Assembly (NCBI RefSeq): GCF_900105385.1
Contig: NZ_LT629772.1
Span: 5,394,001-5,458,000 of the forward strand
DNA: 64,000 nucleotides
Reading direction: 5' to 3'
Source: Microlunatus soli
GTDB lineage: Bacteria > Actinomycetota > Actinomycetes > Propionibacteriales > Propionibacteriaceae
This document shows positions 1 to 8,110 of this stretch, piece by piece; the stretch's first letter is position 1, and the number at the start of each line of letters is the position of its first letter. A program made the translations under genes and the position numbers. The notes below the pieces were generated by a model. That model saw only the letters and a list, made by a program, of their open reading frames with translations, did no database searches and was not told the DNA's origin.

Positions 1-272
1 AGGTCCGGGCCGGCCGCCGGCGCCGCCGGGCCGGGTTTGCTCGGAACTGGGCTGCTCTGCTTCGGGATGTCGCCCGGTGCTGACGGTAGCCATGGCCTAG
101 CGGGTGTCCCGTCGGGTCGCGGCTGTCGCGCCGTGTCCGGCACGCACGCAGCCGACATCGCGGTCAGCCGAAAGGGGATCCACCCGTACTCCCTCCTCCT
201 CCGCCGCCGGGCGCGGCCGCCGGACGCTGCTGACGACGCCACCGGGCGGCGGACACACCCTAGACAGTGAAA
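1..272. other. left edge, no supported gene
   Basis: The first 272 bases are very GC-rich. Open frames cross them on both strands, but none has a recognisable protein motif or a ribosome binding site. The stretch lies downstream of the HAD phosphatase gene, whose TAG stop is at 273-275. I see no tRNA cloverleaf or clear terminator hairpin. Confidence 0.5.
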
Positions 273-1133
273 CTACAGCCAGTCCTCGATCGTGGCGCCG
301 ACCGCGGAGTCCGTGTTGCTGCCGATCACGGTCGCACCGCAGCCGAGCAGCTCGGGATGGGCGTGGCCCATCGCGTACGGCATCCCCACCCAGCGCAGCA
401 TCTCCAGGTCGTTCGGCATGTCGCCGAACGCGGCTACCTGATCGGCGGTGATCCCGAGCTGCTCGCACAGCGCGGCCAGCGTTGCCGCCTTGCTGACGCC
501 GGCCGCGGACACCTCGACCAGCGGCCGGGACGGTGAGGAGTGGGTGGCGGTCAGCCGGTCGCCGAGCACCGCCCGGACCCGGTCGGTGAGCTGGTCGGCG
601 TCACCGCTGGCCAGCACCACCAACAGCTTGACGAACTCGCCGTCGGCCAGCAGCGGCCGCAATTCGGTCACCGATCGATGGGGATCGACGATGGCGGCGA
701 ACTCGACTGCTCCGTGCTGCTCGACGTAGGCCGGTTCGTAGGCGGCGCGACTGCCGCTGTCGACGCCGAATGCCACACCGTCGATCGCCTCCCTCAGCTC
801 GGCGATGGCGGTGGCTGCCAGCCGGCCCGGGATGGTCCGGGTGGCCAGCACCGTGTCGGTACCGAGGTCGTAGGTCATCGCACCGTTGCTGGCGATCACG
901 GTCGCGTGGGTCCGTCGCAACTCGCGGATCGGATCCAGGTAACGGATCGGCCTGCCGGTGGCGAAGACCACCGGGATGCCGGCGTCCTCGGCGGCCCGGA
1001 CAGCGGCGATGTTCCGTCGGCTGACCGTCCCGTCGGGGGACAGGAACGTCCCGTCCAGGTCGGAGACGATCAGCCGCGGTCGTCGCGGCACGGTCGCCTC
1101 GGTCGGCGAGACCTGCGTGTCGACCCCGTTCAC
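273..1133 (-). CDS. Cof-type HAD-IIB hydrolase
   Basis: Predicted cytoplasmic phosphatase of the haloacid dehalogenase superfamily, Cof/type IIB, 286 aa from the GTG at 1133. Motif I is DLDGT at residues 25-29 (nucleophile Asp25, acid/base Asp27). Motif II lies in VVFATGRP, the motif III lysine precedes ATLAALCEQLG, and motif IV is AFGDMPNDLEML. The cap between motifs II and III is the large C2 type of sugar-phosphate and flavin-phosphate phosphatases, so the substrate is open. The frame extends upstream as an Arg-rich shadow of the neighbouring gene's repeats, so the GTG just after that gene's stop is the sensible start. No good Shine-Dalgarno precedes it, so translation may be coupled to the gene ending at 1147. 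Confidence 0.85.
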   Translation of the reverse strand: MNGVDTQVSPTEATVPRRPRLIVSDLDGTFLSPDGTVSRRNIAAVRAAEDAGIPVVFATGRPIRYLDPIRELRRTHATVIASNGAMTYDLGTDTVLATRTIPGRLAATAIAELREAIDGVAFGVDSGSRAAYEPAYVEQHGAVEFAAIVDPHRSVTELRPLLADGEFVKLLVVLASGDADQLTDRVRAVLGDRLTATHSSPSRPLVEVSAAGVSKAATLAALCEQLGITADQVAAFGDMPNDLEMLRWVGMPYAMGHAHPELLGCGATVIGSNTDSAVGATIEDWL

Positions 1134-1158
1134 AGCTTGGACCCGTTCACAGCTTGGA
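1125..1158. repeat. perfect 17-bp tandem duplication
   Basis: CCCGTTCACAGCTTGGA occurs twice back to back (1125-1141 and 1142-1158). The right copy contains the stop codon of the membrane protein gene. The left copy supplies the GTG start of the HAD gene. Because 17 is not a multiple of three, the two copies are read in different frames. Confidence 0.9.
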
Positions 1159-2214
1159 CCGGGGCGACGGGCTGCCCGCCGCGGAACCTGTACCGGTCGG
1201 TTCGCCGCCACCACCGGAGGCGGTTCCGCTCGGGCTCGGGGATCCGGACGGCGAACCGGACATGGACGGCGAACCGGAGGGTGCACCGGAGCCGCTGTTG
1301 CTCGGCGACGGCGAGCCGGACTGCGGCGACGGGGACCCCGACTGCGGCGACGGGGAACCCGACTGCGGCGACGGCGAGCCGGACTGCGGCGACGGCGAGC
1401 CGGACTGCGGCGACGGCGAACTGGACTGCGGCGGCGGACTGCCCGACCCACCGGTCGGCGGGGGCGGCGCCTGCGGCGGCTGATTGCGGAAGATCAGGAT
1501 CGCGATCAGCACCGCCAGAGCCGCCAGCAGCAGTGTGAGCAGCCAGGAGACCAGGATGGTGCGCCAGCCCGCGCGGTCGAATCGGCCCGGCCAAGGCAGT
1601 GGCCACAGTCGGGACAACCCCGGCTTCACCCGGTCGATCCAGTACAGCCGATAGTCGGGGCCCGACGCCTTGCCCTGCTGGGGCAGCCACCCGAGCTGCA
1701 CCTCGTTCAGGATCCGCTCGGCTTCGGCCGCCGCGGCCGGGCTGCCGTCGTAGGCCAGCGCCGCCCACGGTGCCACCAGCTTGTCGTCCGGCCCGACCGG
1801 ATCGTCGTCCTCGCTACGGAACTTGCGGCCCAGCCGGCCGGAGTCCTGGCCGTGACCGCCGCGGGCGATGACGGTGTCGATGTGCAGCGCGTTGATCAGT
1901 CCGGAGAACCGATCCCGGGCGGCCGCGTCGGCAGCAGCGCCCTCCGACAGCAGCAGCACCATGACCGGCGTGCTCTCGCCGTCGTTGCGATCGGCGCGGG
2001 CATCGGCATGTCCGGTGAAAGCAACCCCGGCCGGTACGGCGCCGAGCCGGCCGTCGATCCAGAAGTCGCCGATCTTGGGCGGGTCCTCGGCCAACAGGGG
2101 GCTGATGTAGACCGCGTCGTCGTCGAAGGCGCCGTCCCGGGTCGGGCCGTCATCGAACGGCGAAGCGTCCGGGTCGGGCGGTGGGCCCGGCGCATCGGGC
2201 GGCTGGTTCGACAT
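1147..2214 (-). CDS. membrane protein with Ser/Pro-rich heptad-repeat tail
   Basis: 355-aa protein of unknown function. The N-terminal ~220 residues are soluble and start with an acidic, proline-rich stretch. One hydrophobic helix follows (WRTILVSWLLTLLLAALAVL), then a C-terminal tail of about 100 residues made of Ser, Gly and Pro, including repeats of SPSPQSG. One membrane segment with a low-complexity tail suggests an anchored protein whose tail faces the cell wall; this is inference. The start is the ATG at 2214, with GGGA a few bases upstream; in-frame ATGs at 2229 and 2286 are alternatives. It diverges from the MoxR operon and runs into the HAD gene. Confidence 0.7.
   Translation of the reverse strand: MSNQPPDAPGPPPDPDASPFDDGPTRDGAFDDDAVYISPLLAEDPPKIGDFWIDGRLGAVPAGVAFTGHADARADRNDGESTPVMVLLLSEGAAADAAARDRFSGLINALHIDTVIARGGHGQDSGRLGRKFRSEDDDPVGPDDKLVAPWAALAYDGSPAAAAEAERILNEVQLGWLPQQGKASGPDYRLYWIDRVKPGLSRLWPLPWPGRFDRAGWRTILVSWLLTLLLAALAVLIAILIFRNQPPQAPPPPTGGSGSPPPQSSSPSPQSGSPSPQSGSPSPQSGSPSPQSGSPSPQSGSPSPSNSGSGAPSGSPSMSGSPSGSPSPSGTASGGGGEPTGTGSAAGSPSPRSKL
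1304..1429 (-). repeat. six 21-bp coding repeats (SPSPQSG)
   Basis: Six consecutive 21-bp units each begin GGCGACGG on the + strand at 1304, 1325, 1346, 1367, 1388 and 1409. They encode the heptapeptide repeat in the tail of the 1147-2214 protein. The units differ only at synonymous or near-synonymous positions, so copy number may vary between strains by slippage. Confidence 0.85.
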
Positions 2215-2508
2215 CGGGTCCCATCTCATCACATCGGCGGCCTGCCGGCCCCGCGGACACAACCGCTCGGGATCCGGAAGACCCATTGTGCCCGCTCCCT
2301 GGCTCCCGCCCGAGATCGCGGGTGGGCTACGGCGGCTGTGGGGCGACCCTGTGTGCCGTGTTTGGCCCGGGGGAATGATGGAATGGTCTGCGACAATGGC
2401 GCAGGACCATGCCGTACCGGACCGGTTCGTGATGATTCGCGATGATCGGACTCGTTCGGGCAGGCTTGACCACGTCAGTTCAGCTAAGTCGACGCACAGG
2501 AGAAGCGC
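2215..2508. promoter_or_regulatory. divergent intergenic region upstream of MoxR operon
   Basis: About 290 bases separate the divergent starts of the membrane protein (2214) and MoxR (2509). No frame here looks like a gene. Promoters for both directions must lie within it. A TTGACC at 2466-2471 is a possible -35 for the MoxR operon, but no convincing -10 sits at the right distance. AGGAG at 2498-2502 is the MoxR Shine-Dalgarno. Confidence 0.4.
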
Positions 2509-3894
2509 GTGAGCAGCCCTCATCCAGGTGGCCATTCCGGCAGGCCGGCCGACTCCGGTTCACCGAACGGCCAGCAGGGCAATCCGGGCCAGCGGCCGGC
2601 GGAGCAGCAGCAGTGGTGGGAGACCGCCGGGCAGCAGGCGCAGTACCCGCCGCCTGGTCAGGGTCAGGCGCCGGTCCAGGGCCAGCCACCGGTCCAGGGT
2701 CAACCTCCCGTACAGGGTCAAGCTGGCGTGCACGGGCAGGGCGGCGGCAACAACGGCATGGATCAGCCGCTGCCGCCGCGTTCGGCGGCGACACCGGCCG
2801 GGGCCGGACGGTCGGGACAGTTCCCCGGGCAGGCTGCCGACGGCCGCGGTGCACCGCCGGCCACCGGTGCCAATGCCGAGGCCGCCACCGTGCTCCGCGA
2901 GGCGATCAGCCAGGTCCAGCGGGTCATCGTCGGCCAGGAACACATGGTCGAGCAGCTGATGGTCGGACTCTTGGCCAAGGGCCACATCCTGCTCGAAGGT
3001 GTGCCCGGCGTGGCCAAGACGTTGGCCGTCCGCAGCTTCTCCACCGTGGTCGGCGGCGCGTTCTCCCGGATCCAGTTCACTCCCGACCTGGTGCCCTCCG
3101 ACATCGTCGGTACCCGGATCTACCGGCAGAGCCAGGAGAAGTTCGACATCGAGCTCGGCCCGGTGTTCGTCAACTTCGTGCTCGCCGACGAGATCAACCG
3201 TGCACCGGCCAAGGTGCAGTCGGCGATGTTGGAGCTGATGGCCGAGGGTCAGGTGTCGATCGGTGGCGAGTCCAACCCGCTGCCCAAGCCGTTCATCGTG
3301 ATCGCCACCCAGAACCCGGTCGAGTCCGAAGGCGTCTACCCGCTGCCGGAAGCGCAGCGGGACCGCTTCCTGCTCAAGGTCGACGTTCCGTACCCGCGGG
3401 GCAACGAGGAGTTCGAGATCCTCCGTCGGATGAGTGTCGAACCGCCGACCGCGACCCCGGTGCTCAACCCGGACCGGATCCGGGAGCTGCAGAAGCAGGC
3501 CCAGGACGTGTTCGTGCACAACCTGGTCGCCGAGTACATCGTCCGGCTGGTGATGGCCACCCGGACGCCGAGCGAGTTCAACCTGACCGACCTGGAATCG
3601 GTGATCCAGATCGGTTGCTCGCCGCGTGCCACCCTCGGTCTGGTCGCGGCCTCCCGTGCGCTGGCCCTGATCCACGGCCGCGACTACGTGTTGCCGACCG
3701 ATGTCCAGGCCGTCGCCAAGGACGTGATGTCGCACCGGATCGTGCTCGGCTTCGACGCGGTGGCCGACAACGTGTCCACCGCCCAGGTGATCGAACGGAT
3801 CCTGGCCGTCGTCCCGCCGCCGACCCCGGTCTGGAACAACAATTCCGGCCGCGGTGCGCAGCCGCCGGCGCAGCAACAGCCGTCGTACCGCTGA
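2509..3894 (+). CDS. MoxR-family AAA+ ATPase
   Basis: 461-aa MoxR-type AAA+ ATPase, thought to act as a chaperone with VWA-domain partners. Residues 1-125 are a Gln/Pro/Gly-rich extension with repeated PPVQGQ units (about 55-72), predicted disordered and unusual for the family. The ATPase core follows: Walker A GVPGVAKT (164-171), Walker B VLADEIN (224-230), sensor 1 ATQNP (266-270). The C-terminal lid ends in another Gln/Pro-rich tail. The GTG start is fixed by AGGAG at 2498-2502. It is the first gene of MoxR-DUF58-VWA-VWA, the usual order for this family in actinobacteria. Confidence 0.93.
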   Translation: MSSPHPGGHSGRPADSGSPNGQQGNPGQRPAEQQQWWETAGQQAQYPPPGQGQAPVQGQPPVQGQPPVQGQAGVHGQGGGNNGMDQPLPPRSAATPAGAGRSGQFPGQAADGRGAPPATGANAEAATVLREAISQVQRVIVGQEHMVEQLMVGLLAKGHILLEGVPGVAKTLAVRSFSTVVGGAFSRIQFTPDLVPSDIVGTRIYRQSQEKFDIELGPVFVNFVLADEINRAPAKVQSAMLELMAEGQVSIGGESNPLPKPFIVIATQNPVESEGVYPLPEAQRDRFLLKVDVPYPRGNEEFEILRRMSVEPPTATPVLNPDRIRELQKQAQDVFVHNLVAEYIVRLVMATRTPSEFNLTDLESVIQIGCSPRATLGLVAASRALALIHGRDYVLPTDVQAVAKDVMSHRIVLGFDAVADNVSTAQVIERILAVVPPPTPVWNNNSGRGAQPPAQQQPSYR

Positions 3895-3942
3895 CGTCCG
3901 ACCTGCCCGCGTACCGAGAAGATCCGAGGACCCGTCAGCATC

Positions 3943-5046
3943 GTGTCGTATCCACCACCAGCGGATTTCCCGCCGCCGACCGGCCAACCGGCCCACGGTG
4001 CACGACCGGCTGCCTTCGTCCGGCCGGAGGACGCGCCGGGAGCTGTCGGTTCGGTCGTCGGAATGCCGTCCAAGCCGACGATCCCGCTGAACAAGCTGGC
4101 GCCCGAGGCGGCGCTGCGTCGGTTGGAGTTGACCATCGTCCGGCGGCTGGAAGGCTTCCTGCAGGGTGATCATCTCGGTCTGCTGCCGGGACCGGGTACC
4201 GACACCAACGATGCCCGGATCTACCGGCCCGGTGAGGACGACGTCCGCAAGATCGACTGGAACGTGACCGCCCGGACCACCGTCCCGTACGTGCGGGACA
4301 CGATGGCCGACCGCGAGCTCGAGGTGTGGGCGATGCTGGACGTCACCCCGTCGATGAACTGGGGCACCGAAGGCGTCACCAAACGCGACCTCGGGATCGC
4401 CGCCGTCGCCACCATCGGCTTCCTGAGCCAGAAGCAGGGCGACCGGTTCGGCGGCTACATCATGCGGCCGGACAGCATGCGCCGGCTGCCGGCCCGGTCC
4501 GGCCGGTCGGCGTTGTACGGACTGCTTCGCAAGATGCTCAGCGAACCGTTCGTCCCCGACCACGCGCGCGGGTCGTACAGTCTCACCCAGGGCATCGACC
4601 AGCTCGCCCGGACCCAGCGCCGTCGCGGATTGCGGGTGGTGGTCTCGGACTTCCTGACGCCTGGCGATCACGAACTCGATCCGAACGTCGAACCGGAGTG
4701 GGAACGCGCCATGCGCCGGCTCGCGGTCCGCAACCAGGTGCTCGCTGTCGAAGTCGTGGACAAACGGGAGATCGAGTTCCCCGACGTCGGCGAAATGCTG
4801 ATCCGGGATCCCGAGACCGACTTCGAACGTTATGTGAATACCGGGGACAGTTCCGCTCGAGCCCGGATGGACGCGGCCAGCGCCGCGCAGCGGGAACGGA
4901 TCCGGATCTCGCTGCGTCGGGCTGGTGTGGGACACATCCAGCTGCGGACCGATCGGGACTGGGTGCAGGACATCGCCCGCTTCGTCCTGGCCTACCGCCG
5001 GGTCGCCAGCATGTTGCACGCACCGCCACAGGGAGTCGCCAAATGA
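3943..5046 (+). CDS. DUF58 domain protein
   Basis: 367-aa soluble protein. The DUF58 signature RIYRPGEDDVRKIDWNVTAR is at about residues 92-111. A VWA-like fold follows, opening with LDVTPSMNWG (Asp134), which keeps part of a metal-site motif. DUF58 proteins accompany MoxR ATPases and are presumed partners or substrates. The first ~45 residues are Pro-rich and may be disordered. The GTG start at 3943 has only a distant GAGGA; the ATG at 4063 is a shorter alternative. The stop overlaps the next start (ATGA at 5043-5046), indicating translational coupling. Confidence 0.88.
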   Translation: MSYPPPADFPPPTGQPAHGARPAAFVRPEDAPGAVGSVVGMPSKPTIPLNKLAPEAALRRLELTIVRRLEGFLQGDHLGLLPGPGTDTNDARIYRPGEDDVRKIDWNVTARTTVPYVRDTMADRELEVWAMLDVTPSMNWGTEGVTKRDLGIAAVATIGFLSQKQGDRFGGYIMRPDSMRRLPARSGRSALYGLLRKMLSEPFVPDHARGSYSLTQGIDQLARTQRRRGLRVVVSDFLTPGDHELDPNVEPEWERAMRRLAVRNQVLAVEVVDKREIEFPDVGEMLIRDPETDFERYVNTGDSSARARMDAASAAQRERIRISLRRAGVGHIQLRTDRDWVQDIARFVLAYRRVASMLHAPPQGVAK

Positions 5047-6038
5047 ACGAGCTGGTCATCAGCCCGCTGCTCCTGGCGCCGCTGTTCTCCTTCCAGAATC
5101 CGAACCGGCTGCTGCTCTGGCTGGCGATCCCGGTCCTGGTCGCGGCGTACGTGCTGGCGATGCGCTTCCGGAACCGGCGCGGGATGCGGTTCACCAACAC
5201 CTCGATGCTGGACGTCGTGATGCCCAAGCAGTCGCAGTGGCGACGGCATCTGGCGGTCGCGCTGTCGATCCTCAGCCTGGTCACACTGACCGCCGCCTTC
5301 GCCCGGCCGCAGGACGAGATCAACGTCCCGCGGGAACGGGCCACCGTGGTGCTGGTGATCGACTCGTCGATCTCGATGGAAGCCACCGACGTCAAGCCGA
5401 ACCGGCTGCAGGCCGCGAAGACGGCGGCCAAGCAGTTCGTCGATTCGCTGCCGGCCAAGTACAACGTGTCGGCGGTCTCGATGGCGGGATCGGTGTCGAT
5501 CCTGTCCCCGCCGACCCTTGATCATCAGGCCGTCAACCGGGCGATCGATGCGATCAAGCCGGCCGAGTCGACCGCGATCGGTGACGGCATCGACGCCGCG
5601 CTGCGGGCGATCAGCCAGGCACCCAAGGATCCGAAGAACCCGAAGGCCACCGCGCCCGGCGCGATCGTGTTGCTCAGCGACGGTGAGAACACCACCGGAC
5701 AGTCACCGCAGCAGGCCGCGACCAAGGCCAAGCAGCGCAAGGTGCCGATCCACACCATCGCCTACGGCACCGAGAACGGCTACGTCGACCTGGAGGGCAA
5801 GCGCTACACCGTGCCGCCCAACAAGGAACAGATGGCCGAGCTGGCCAAGCTCAGTGGCGGCCAGACCTTCTCCGCCGACAGTCCGGAGCAGTTGAAGAAG
5901 GTGTACGAGAACATCGGCTCCTCGGTCGGCTACGTCAAGGCCAATCGCGAGATCACCTCCCGGTTCGCCGGCTACGGCCTGGCGCTGGCGGTGCTCGCCG
6001 CGCTGGGCGCCATATCCTTGGGGGCGAGGTGGCCATGA
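5043..6038 (+). CDS. VWA-domain membrane protein (first of a tandem pair)
   Basis: 331-aa BatA-like protein. Two N-terminal helices (about residues 22-40 and 70-86) precede a VWA domain with an intact metal site: DSSIS (Asp107, Ser109, Ser111) and a later LLSDGENT. A C-terminal helix ends GAISLGARWP, anchoring both ends with the VWA domain outside the membrane. It overlaps DUF58 and the next gene by ATGA junctions, so the operon is tightly coupled. It is a clear paralog of the following gene, sharing the PRERAT-V-IDxS region and the SLGARWP terminus. Confidence 0.88.
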   Translation: MNELVISPLLLAPLFSFQNPNRLLLWLAIPVLVAAYVLAMRFRNRRGMRFTNTSMLDVVMPKQSQWRRHLAVALSILSLVTLTAAFARPQDEINVPRERATVVLVIDSSISMEATDVKPNRLQAAKTAAKQFVDSLPAKYNVSAVSMAGSVSILSPPTLDHQAVNRAIDAIKPAESTAIGDGIDAALRAISQAPKDPKNPKATAPGAIVLLSDGENTTGQSPQQAATKAKQRKVPIHTIAYGTENGYVDLEGKRYTVPPNKEQMAELAKLSGGQTFSADSPEQLKKVYENIGSSVGYVKANREITSRFAGYGLALAVLAALGAISLGARWP

Positions 6039-7015
6039 TGACGATGTCTTTGATCCCGATGCTCTCCTTCCTGGCACCCTCCCGGCTGTGGCTGCTGCTG
6101 CTGATCCCGGCGCTGCTGGTGCTGTATCTGCTGCTCTACCGACGCCGGGCGCAGAAGAAGAAGCAACAGGCCGGCCGGACGATGCTGGACTACGTCATCC
6201 CGCGCGAACTGCCGTGGAAGCGGCACGTCGCTGTCGGGTTGTCGGTGCTCAGCCTGCTCACCCTGACCGTCGCCTTCGCCAAACCGAAGGACACCGTCCA
6301 GGTGCCGCGCGAACGCGCCACCATCGTGGTCGCCATCGACGTGTCGAACTCGATGATGGCCACCGACGTCAAGCCGGACCGGTTGACCGCCGCCAAACAG
6401 GGCGCGGTCCAATTCGTGAAGAACCTGCCGGAGAAGTTCAACGTCTCGGTCGTCGAATTCGCCGGCACCGCGAACATCCTGCTGCCGCCGACGACCCAGC
6501 ACGAGGACGCGATCACCGCGATCAACACGATGCGGCTGCAGCCGTCGACCGCGATCGGTGAGGGCATCTACAAGTCGTTGGACGCGATCGCCCAGGCGCC
6601 GCCGGATCCCGATCACCCGAACAGCAAGCCGCCGGCCCGGATCGTGCTGCTGTCCGACGGCAAGACCCAGATCGGCCGGCCCGCCTCCCAGGCCGCGCAG
6701 GCCTCCAAGAAGGAGAACGTGCCGATCTACACGATCGCGTACGGGACTCCGGGCGGCACCATCGAGGTGAACGGCACCTACCAGCCGGTGCCGGTGGACC
6801 GGGCCGAGCTCGCCGGCGTCGCCAAGATCTCCGGCGGCGAGGCCTATCGGGCCGAGTCCGCCGGTGAGCTGAAAGAGGTCTACAAGGACATCGGCTCCTC
6901 GGTCGGCAAGGTCAAGGTGGACAAGGAAGTGACCTCCCGCTGGGCCGGCTTCGGCCTCGGCTTCGCCATCCTCGCCGCCCTCGGCATGATCTCCCTCGGC
7001 GCCCGCTGGCCCTAA
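6035..7015 (+). CDS. VWA-domain membrane protein (second of a tandem pair)
   Basis: 326-aa paralog of the preceding gene with the same plan: two N-terminal membrane helices, VWA domain with DVSNS metal site (about residues 104-108) and LLSDGKT, and a C-terminal helix ending SLGARWP. The ATG at 6035 overlaps the previous stop; a GTG at 6029 is the only other nearby start. Paired VWA proteins behind MoxR-DUF58 probably form a hetero-oligomer; that is inference from the family. The operon ends at 7015 and a palindromic element begins 15 bases later. Confidence 0.88.
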   Translation: MMTMSLIPMLSFLAPSRLWLLLLIPALLVLYLLLYRRRAQKKKQQAGRTMLDYVIPRELPWKRHVAVGLSVLSLLTLTVAFAKPKDTVQVPRERATIVVAIDVSNSMMATDVKPDRLTAAKQGAVQFVKNLPEKFNVSVVEFAGTANILLPPTTQHEDAITAINTMRLQPSTAIGEGIYKSLDAIAQAPPDPDHPNSKPPARIVLLSDGKTQIGRPASQAAQASKKENVPIYTIAYGTPGGTIEVNGTYQPVPVDRAELAGVAKISGGEAYRAESAGELKEVYKDIGSSVGKVKVDKEVTSRWAGFGLGFAILAALGMISLGARWP

Positions 7016-7029
7016 CCCCAACCCCCTGC

Positions 7030-7099
7030 GTTCCCGCGCACTTTTGCGGTTCCAGCGCGCCCTGTACGGCCCGCTACAACCGCAAAAGTGCGCGGCAAC
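7030..7099. repeat. palindromic element, copy 1
   Basis: A 22-bp arm (7030-7051) and its inverse (7078-7099) pair with one mismatch around a 26-nt loop. The left arm begins with the 20 bases GTTCCCGCGCACTTTTGCGG, identical to the left arm of the copy at 8111. Both loops carry CAGCGC. It lies between the VWA operon stop and the stop of the nuclease-like gene, so it may also terminate transcription from both sides; there is no U-tract. Confidence 0.88.
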
Positions 7100-7107
7100 C
7101 GGGGGAG

Positions 7108-8034
7108 TTAGTGGGTGCGGTCGATGGCTCGTCGAATCCGGCTGACCATCGCGCCGCTGAAGATGTCGGCCCAGGTCCAGCGGACGACGCGGTAATCGAG
7201 TTCGCGGACCTGGTCCTCGCGTAGCTTCTCCCGGTAGATGGCCTCTTGGACCGGTAGGTCCGGGTCGAGATAGCGGCCGTACTTGATCTTTCCGTCGAAT
7301 TCACCGACCAACCGGTAGGCGTCCCAGATGAAATCGACTCGGGCGACCCATGTGCCGGAATCGTCGTAGAGCTCTCGCTGGAGGTCGGGTGCGGGCAACC
7401 CGTGTAGCTGGAACTCGACCCGACTCAACGACTCACCAGGACTCTCGCTGCGCGGATCGGACATGCCGATGACCGTACGAGCGCGCGGCATCCCGACGCG
7501 TTTGCCGAGCCCGACACTGACTCGTATCAGGTCTTCCCGAGTAACTGACGCCGTACGCAGGGCGGCGTCGGCCATCGCGATCCCGCGTCCCAACGACAGC
7601 ATCCGCGCGGCGTCGACCACTGTCCGCGGCACGGAGGTGGTGACGATCCCGTCGACCAGGCAGAGATCCTGATCGGGCAGCGGTGCGGCATGGACGTGCA
7701 GGTCCTCGGTCCGTCGGCCCTGGCCGCTCTGCCGGGATCGGGTGACGTGCACCGCGCCGAGGCGCGGCGGCACCGGCAGGTCGTGCAGCACTGCGGCCGA
7801 GGTGTGGCTGATGCACGAGCCGGCGACGATCAGCGGGACAGTGGCCATGATCAACTGCCGATGAGTGATCAACGCTGCTGCGAAGTCGTCGGTATCGGGA
7901 CCGCTGTCGGCATACGCGCCGCGCCGGAGACGAGTGATGTCTCCCTGCCGCAGCAGCGATCGCAATTGCTCCTGACTGAAGCCGCGGTCGCGCAGCTGCC
8001 TGGTCGAAGCCGGTCGCCCGATGATGCTAGCCAT
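7108..8034 (-). CDS. AbiEi-like / DUF559-type nuclease-fold fusion protein
   Basis: 308 aa from ATG 8034. Residues about 8-45 form a winged-helix-like segment (STRQLRDRGFSQEQLRSLL, RLRRGAYA) as in type IV antitoxin AbiEi N-termini. The middle (GSCISHTSAAVLHDLPVP, then SVPRTVVDAARML) fits AbiEi-like proteins. The C-terminal ~110 residues match the DUF559/Vsr-like PD-(D/E)xK fold: Glu201, Asp234 in ARVDFIW, and Glu245-Asp247-Lys249 in GEFDGK, so the catalytic set looks intact. No toxin or methylase gene is adjacent. A GTG at 8103 gives a longer frame, but MASIIGRPAST fits better. It stands alone on the minus strand, bracketed by palindromes. Confidence 0.75.
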   Translation of the reverse strand: MASIIGRPASTRQLRDRGFSQEQLRSLLRQGDITRLRRGAYADSGPDTDDFAAALITHRQLIMATVPLIVAGSCISHTSAAVLHDLPVPPRLGAVHVTRSRQSGQGRRTEDLHVHAAPLPDQDLCLVDGIVTTSVPRTVVDAARMLSLGRGIAMADAALRTASVTREDLIRVSVGLGKRVGMPRARTVIGMSDPRSESPGESLSRVEFQLHGLPAPDLQRELYDDSGTWVARVDFIWDAYRLVGEFDGKIKYGRYLDPDLPVQEAIYREKLREDQVRELDYRVVRWTWADIFSGAMVSRIRRAIDRTH

Positions 8035-8110
8035 GACAGGAGTCCACCAGACCCCACCACTTCTGAAACGTTCCACCAGTCCGACCCTGTGGACAACCCG
8101 CACTCCACGT

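Noticed and set aside
1-272. tRNA or end of a neighbouring synthetase gene at the left edge
   Set aside because: No cloverleaf or synthetase motif can be found in this stretch.
1304-1429. possible CRISPR-like array
   Set aside because: Units are contiguous without spacers and encode a Ser/Pro heptad repeat in a membrane protein.
2560-5019. 819-codon open frame on the minus strand
   Set aside because: It runs antisense to MoxR and DUF58, which have complete motifs. Its sequence is His/Gly/Arg/Asp-rich with no domain, as expected for an antisense frame in GC-rich DNA.
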